Shown piece by piece: positions 13,756-14,517 of a DNA stretch of 14,517 nt. Numbering within the stretch: position 1 is the first letter of the stretch; each line of letters starts with the position of its first letter. The stretch is from DATFEN01 sp035691285. Its GTDB lineage: Bacteria > Acidobacteriota > Vicinamibacteria > Fen-336. The position numbers were made by a program, and so were the translations under genes. A model generated the notes under the pieces. It was not told the DNA's origin. It ran no database searches and saw nothing but the letters and a program-made list of their open reading frames with translations. The DNA is taken from contig DASSJI010000257.1 in assembly GCA_035691285.1 (NCBI GenBank), forward strand, positions 1 through 14,517, read 5' to 3'.

Positions 13756-14475
13756 CTAGGGCAGGATCGAGACCGAGGTCACCGGCTTGGGCTTGGCGCC
13801 GTTCGCGCGGAAGTAGGCGGGCACCTGCTCTGCCGCCGCGCGCGCGCGCGCCTCGCTGTCGAAGACCCCCCAGCACAGGCGGTAGCAGCTGCGCCCCTGG
13901 TAGGCGACCGGCACGATGAACAGCTCGGGGTTCGGCGCGTTCTGCTGCGCCTTGTGCAGCGTCTCGTCCGAGCAGGCGACCAGGATCTGCACGGTGTGGG
14001 CGCCGCGCCCGGCCGCTCTCAAGTTGGCCTCGAACCCGCGCGCCGCGCCCGCGTAGTCCCCGCGCCGGAAAGCCTCGCGGGCGTCGCCGACGCCGGCCGG
14101 CACGGGCGCCGGTGAAGGGCTGGCGGGCGGCGGCGGGGGAGTGGCCAGAGGCGTCGCGCTCGCCGCCAGGCTCGTGATCGGAGCCGTCGTGGGCGGCGGC
14201 TCGCTCGGCTGCGTGGCCACGGTCCCGACGGGCGCCAGGGTGGTCGGGCCCGCCGTCGCGAACGTCGTGGCGGTCGTGGCGCCGGCGACCTTGGGGCCCG
14301 CCGCGGGCCTGGAATAGAGCACGAAGGCCGTGAGCGCGGCTCCGAGCAGGACCAGGACCGCGGCGACGCCGAGCATCAGCGTGCGCCGTGAGTCGCCTCC
14401 GGCCCGGGCGTTTCCCCGGCCCGTGCGGGCGCGTCCGAAGCGCGGCTCCCAGTCGGGCTCCACGGGCTTCGCCAT
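13756..14475 (-). CDS. Membrane-anchored SPOR-like domain protein
   Basis: 239 residues. Basic cytoplasmic N-terminus (1-31), one transmembrane helix (about 33-54, LMLGVAAVLVLLGAALTAFVLY), a long Thr/Pro/Ala-rich periplasmic linker (about 60-127), a short helical hairpin (GDAREAFRRGDYAGAARGFEA) and a C-terminal domain (160-239) with the SPOR-type beta-alpha-beta layout: HTVQILVAC, ELFIVPVAYQGRSCYRLCWGVFDS, ARARAAAEQVPAYF. SPOR domains bind denuded septal peptidoglycan, so a wall-related role is suggested. Cys168, Cys197 and Cys201 could form a disulfide outside the membrane. The frame is still open upstream to the window edge with no ribosome binding site at the chosen ATG, so the true start could be further right. 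It is the first gene of the minus-strand pair. Confidence 0.8.
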   Translation of the reverse strand: MAKPVEPDWEPRFGRARTGRGNARAGGDSRRTLMLGVAAVLVLLGAALTAFVLYSRPAAGPKVAGATTATTFATAGPTTLAPVGTVATQPSEPPPTTAPITSLAASATPLATPPPPPASPSPAPVPAGVGDAREAFRRGDYAGAARGFEANLRAAGRGAHTVQILVACSDETLHKAQQNAPNPELFIVPVAYQGRSCYRLCWGVFDSEARARAAAEQVPAYFRANGAKPKPVTSVSILP

Positions 14476-14517
14476 CGGCGCGAGGGGACCCGCGACGTTC
14501 CGTGCGTTGAGCAGAGC

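Overview
The window is about 14.5 kb of very G+C-rich bacterial DNA (near 70% by eye). A class A RNase P RNA, a bacterial NAD+-dependent DNA ligase, an HtrA protease/NtrC regulator pair and a Ser/Thr kinase fused to a TolB-like beta-propeller suggest a soil or sediment bacterium of the Acidobacteriota type (Thermoanaerobaculia/Vicinamibacteria-like). That placement is inferred from gene style; there is no 16S here.

Left edge (1-4303): a broken ligA. The plus strand carries the ligase from the late adenylation domain to the BRCT domain (about 142-1491). Immediately left of it, on the minus strand, lies a piece of the ligase N-terminal Ia domain (144-1). The two meet head to head at a 6-base palindrome, and the part with the catalytic lysine is absent. 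This is either a real internal inversion or an assembly/amplification chimera. Then come an HtrA-type periplasmic serine protease with two PDZ domains and, overlapping it by 4 bases, a sigma-54-dependent response regulator.

Middle (4304-7896): a patch of small, less G+C-rich accessory genes. It holds a cupin-like C-terminal remnant, a small secreted protein frameshifted by an exact 7-bp tandem duplication, a retropepsin-like aspartic protease, a YdeI/OmdA-family protein, a convergent DUF1801 protein, and a divergent zinc-independent quinone-oxidoreductase-like MDR enzyme. The two damaged genes and the mixed content suggest a region of turnover between conserved blocks.

Right (7975-14475): a membrane-anchored Ser/Thr kinase with a large beta-propeller, then nicotinamidase (pncA) 15 bases downstream. 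RNase P RNA (rnpB) follows, with its -10 box overlapping the pncA stop codon. Next are a hairpin/G-tract element and a TTG-started NAD-dependent sugar-nucleotide epimerase. On the minus strand, a SPOR-like membrane-anchored protein and a TPR/HExxH peptidase-MA-like protein form a two-gene operon that converges on, and overlaps, the epimerase.

The strongest unusual signals are the ligA inversion junction, the 7-bp duplication that breaks the secreted-protein gene, and a 5' leader in front of the epimerase that can form either a GNRA-capped hairpin or a four-run G-quadruplex overlapping its Shine-Dalgarno. No CRISPR array, insertion sequence, tRNA or phage module was seen.
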